DNA of 21,338 bases from positions 1 to 21,338 of the forward strand of contig CABQZS010000126.1 of assembly GCA_902468695.1 (NCBI GenBank). The letters are read 5' to 3'. Made by a program: the position numbers and the translations under genes. Shown one piece after another: positions 21,302 to 21,338 of the stretch (position 1 is its first letter; each line of letters opens with the position of its first letter). The notes beneath the pieces are model-generated. The model had not been told where the DNA came from, did not search any database, and worked only from the letters and a program-made list of their open reading frames with translations. Source of the DNA: an uncultured Collinsella sp. GTDB lineage: Bacteria > Actinomycetota > Coriobacteriia > Coriobacteriales > Coriobacteriaceae.

Positions 21302-21338
21302 CATTTGGACAATCTGACGTTCAACTTCAAGGGCGCGA

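Noticed and set aside
1..21338. tRNA or rRNA genes, CRISPR arrays, insertion sequences or phage genes.
   Set aside because: No cloverleaf-like segment, regularly spaced repeats, transposase or integrase motifs were seen; the hairpins found are all short gap elements.

Overview
The window looks like a piece of chromosome from an anaerobic, high-GC Gram-positive bacterium, most likely a Coriobacteriia member close to Collinsella. This is inferred from several signs: strong G/C bias at third codon positions, actinobacterial ribosomal proteins (zinc-type S14, zinc-type L36, cysteine-poor S4), the order rpoA-rplQ-truA, and selenium/molybdenum hydroxylase accessory genes typical of gut anaerobes. 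No database search was possible.

Layout. (1) Positions 1-2644 hold a selenium-dependent molybdenum hydroxylase maturation cluster: yqeC on the minus strand (cut by the window edge), divergent from yqeB and xdhC. (2) Positions 2645-2956 are a non-coding junction with a near-perfect 23-bp inverted repeat, a candidate promoter and a leader. (3) Positions 2957-9198 are the distal part of the spc ribosomal operon: rplE-rpsZ-rpsH-rplF-rplR-rpsE-rpmD-rplO-secY-adk-map. The S10 cluster and the rplN-rplX part of spc that usually precede rplE are absent. (4) A gap with palindromes and a weak promoter leads into the alpha-operon part, infA-rpmJ-rpsM-rpsK-rpsD-rpoA-rplQ, which ends at a textbook terminator at 12747-12777. 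(5) truA, a glycosyltransferase-fold protein without a normal DxD motif, and argR follow on the plus strand. (6) A class A penicillin-binding protein with a low-complexity tail is encoded on the minus strand, converging on argR. (7) A large U32-family protein and tyrS close the window on the plus strand.

How the genes work together. Most of the window makes the translation machine (ribosomal proteins, IF-1, TyrRS, TruA), exports and trims its products (SecY, methionine aminopeptidase), transcribes DNA (RpoA) and supplies nucleotides (adenylate kinase). YqeC, YqeB and XdhC would mature a selenium-containing molybdenum hydroxylase whose structural genes lie elsewhere. ArgR, the cell-wall enzyme and the U32 protein are separate housekeeping units.

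I found no mobile element, CRISPR array, tRNA or rRNA gene, and no clear new multi-gene system. The most noteworthy observations are the truncated ribosomal supercluster joined to the hydroxylase cluster, the dispersed-repeat-like element at that junction, the degenerate glycosyltransferase, and several unexplained palindromes upstream of infA and argR.
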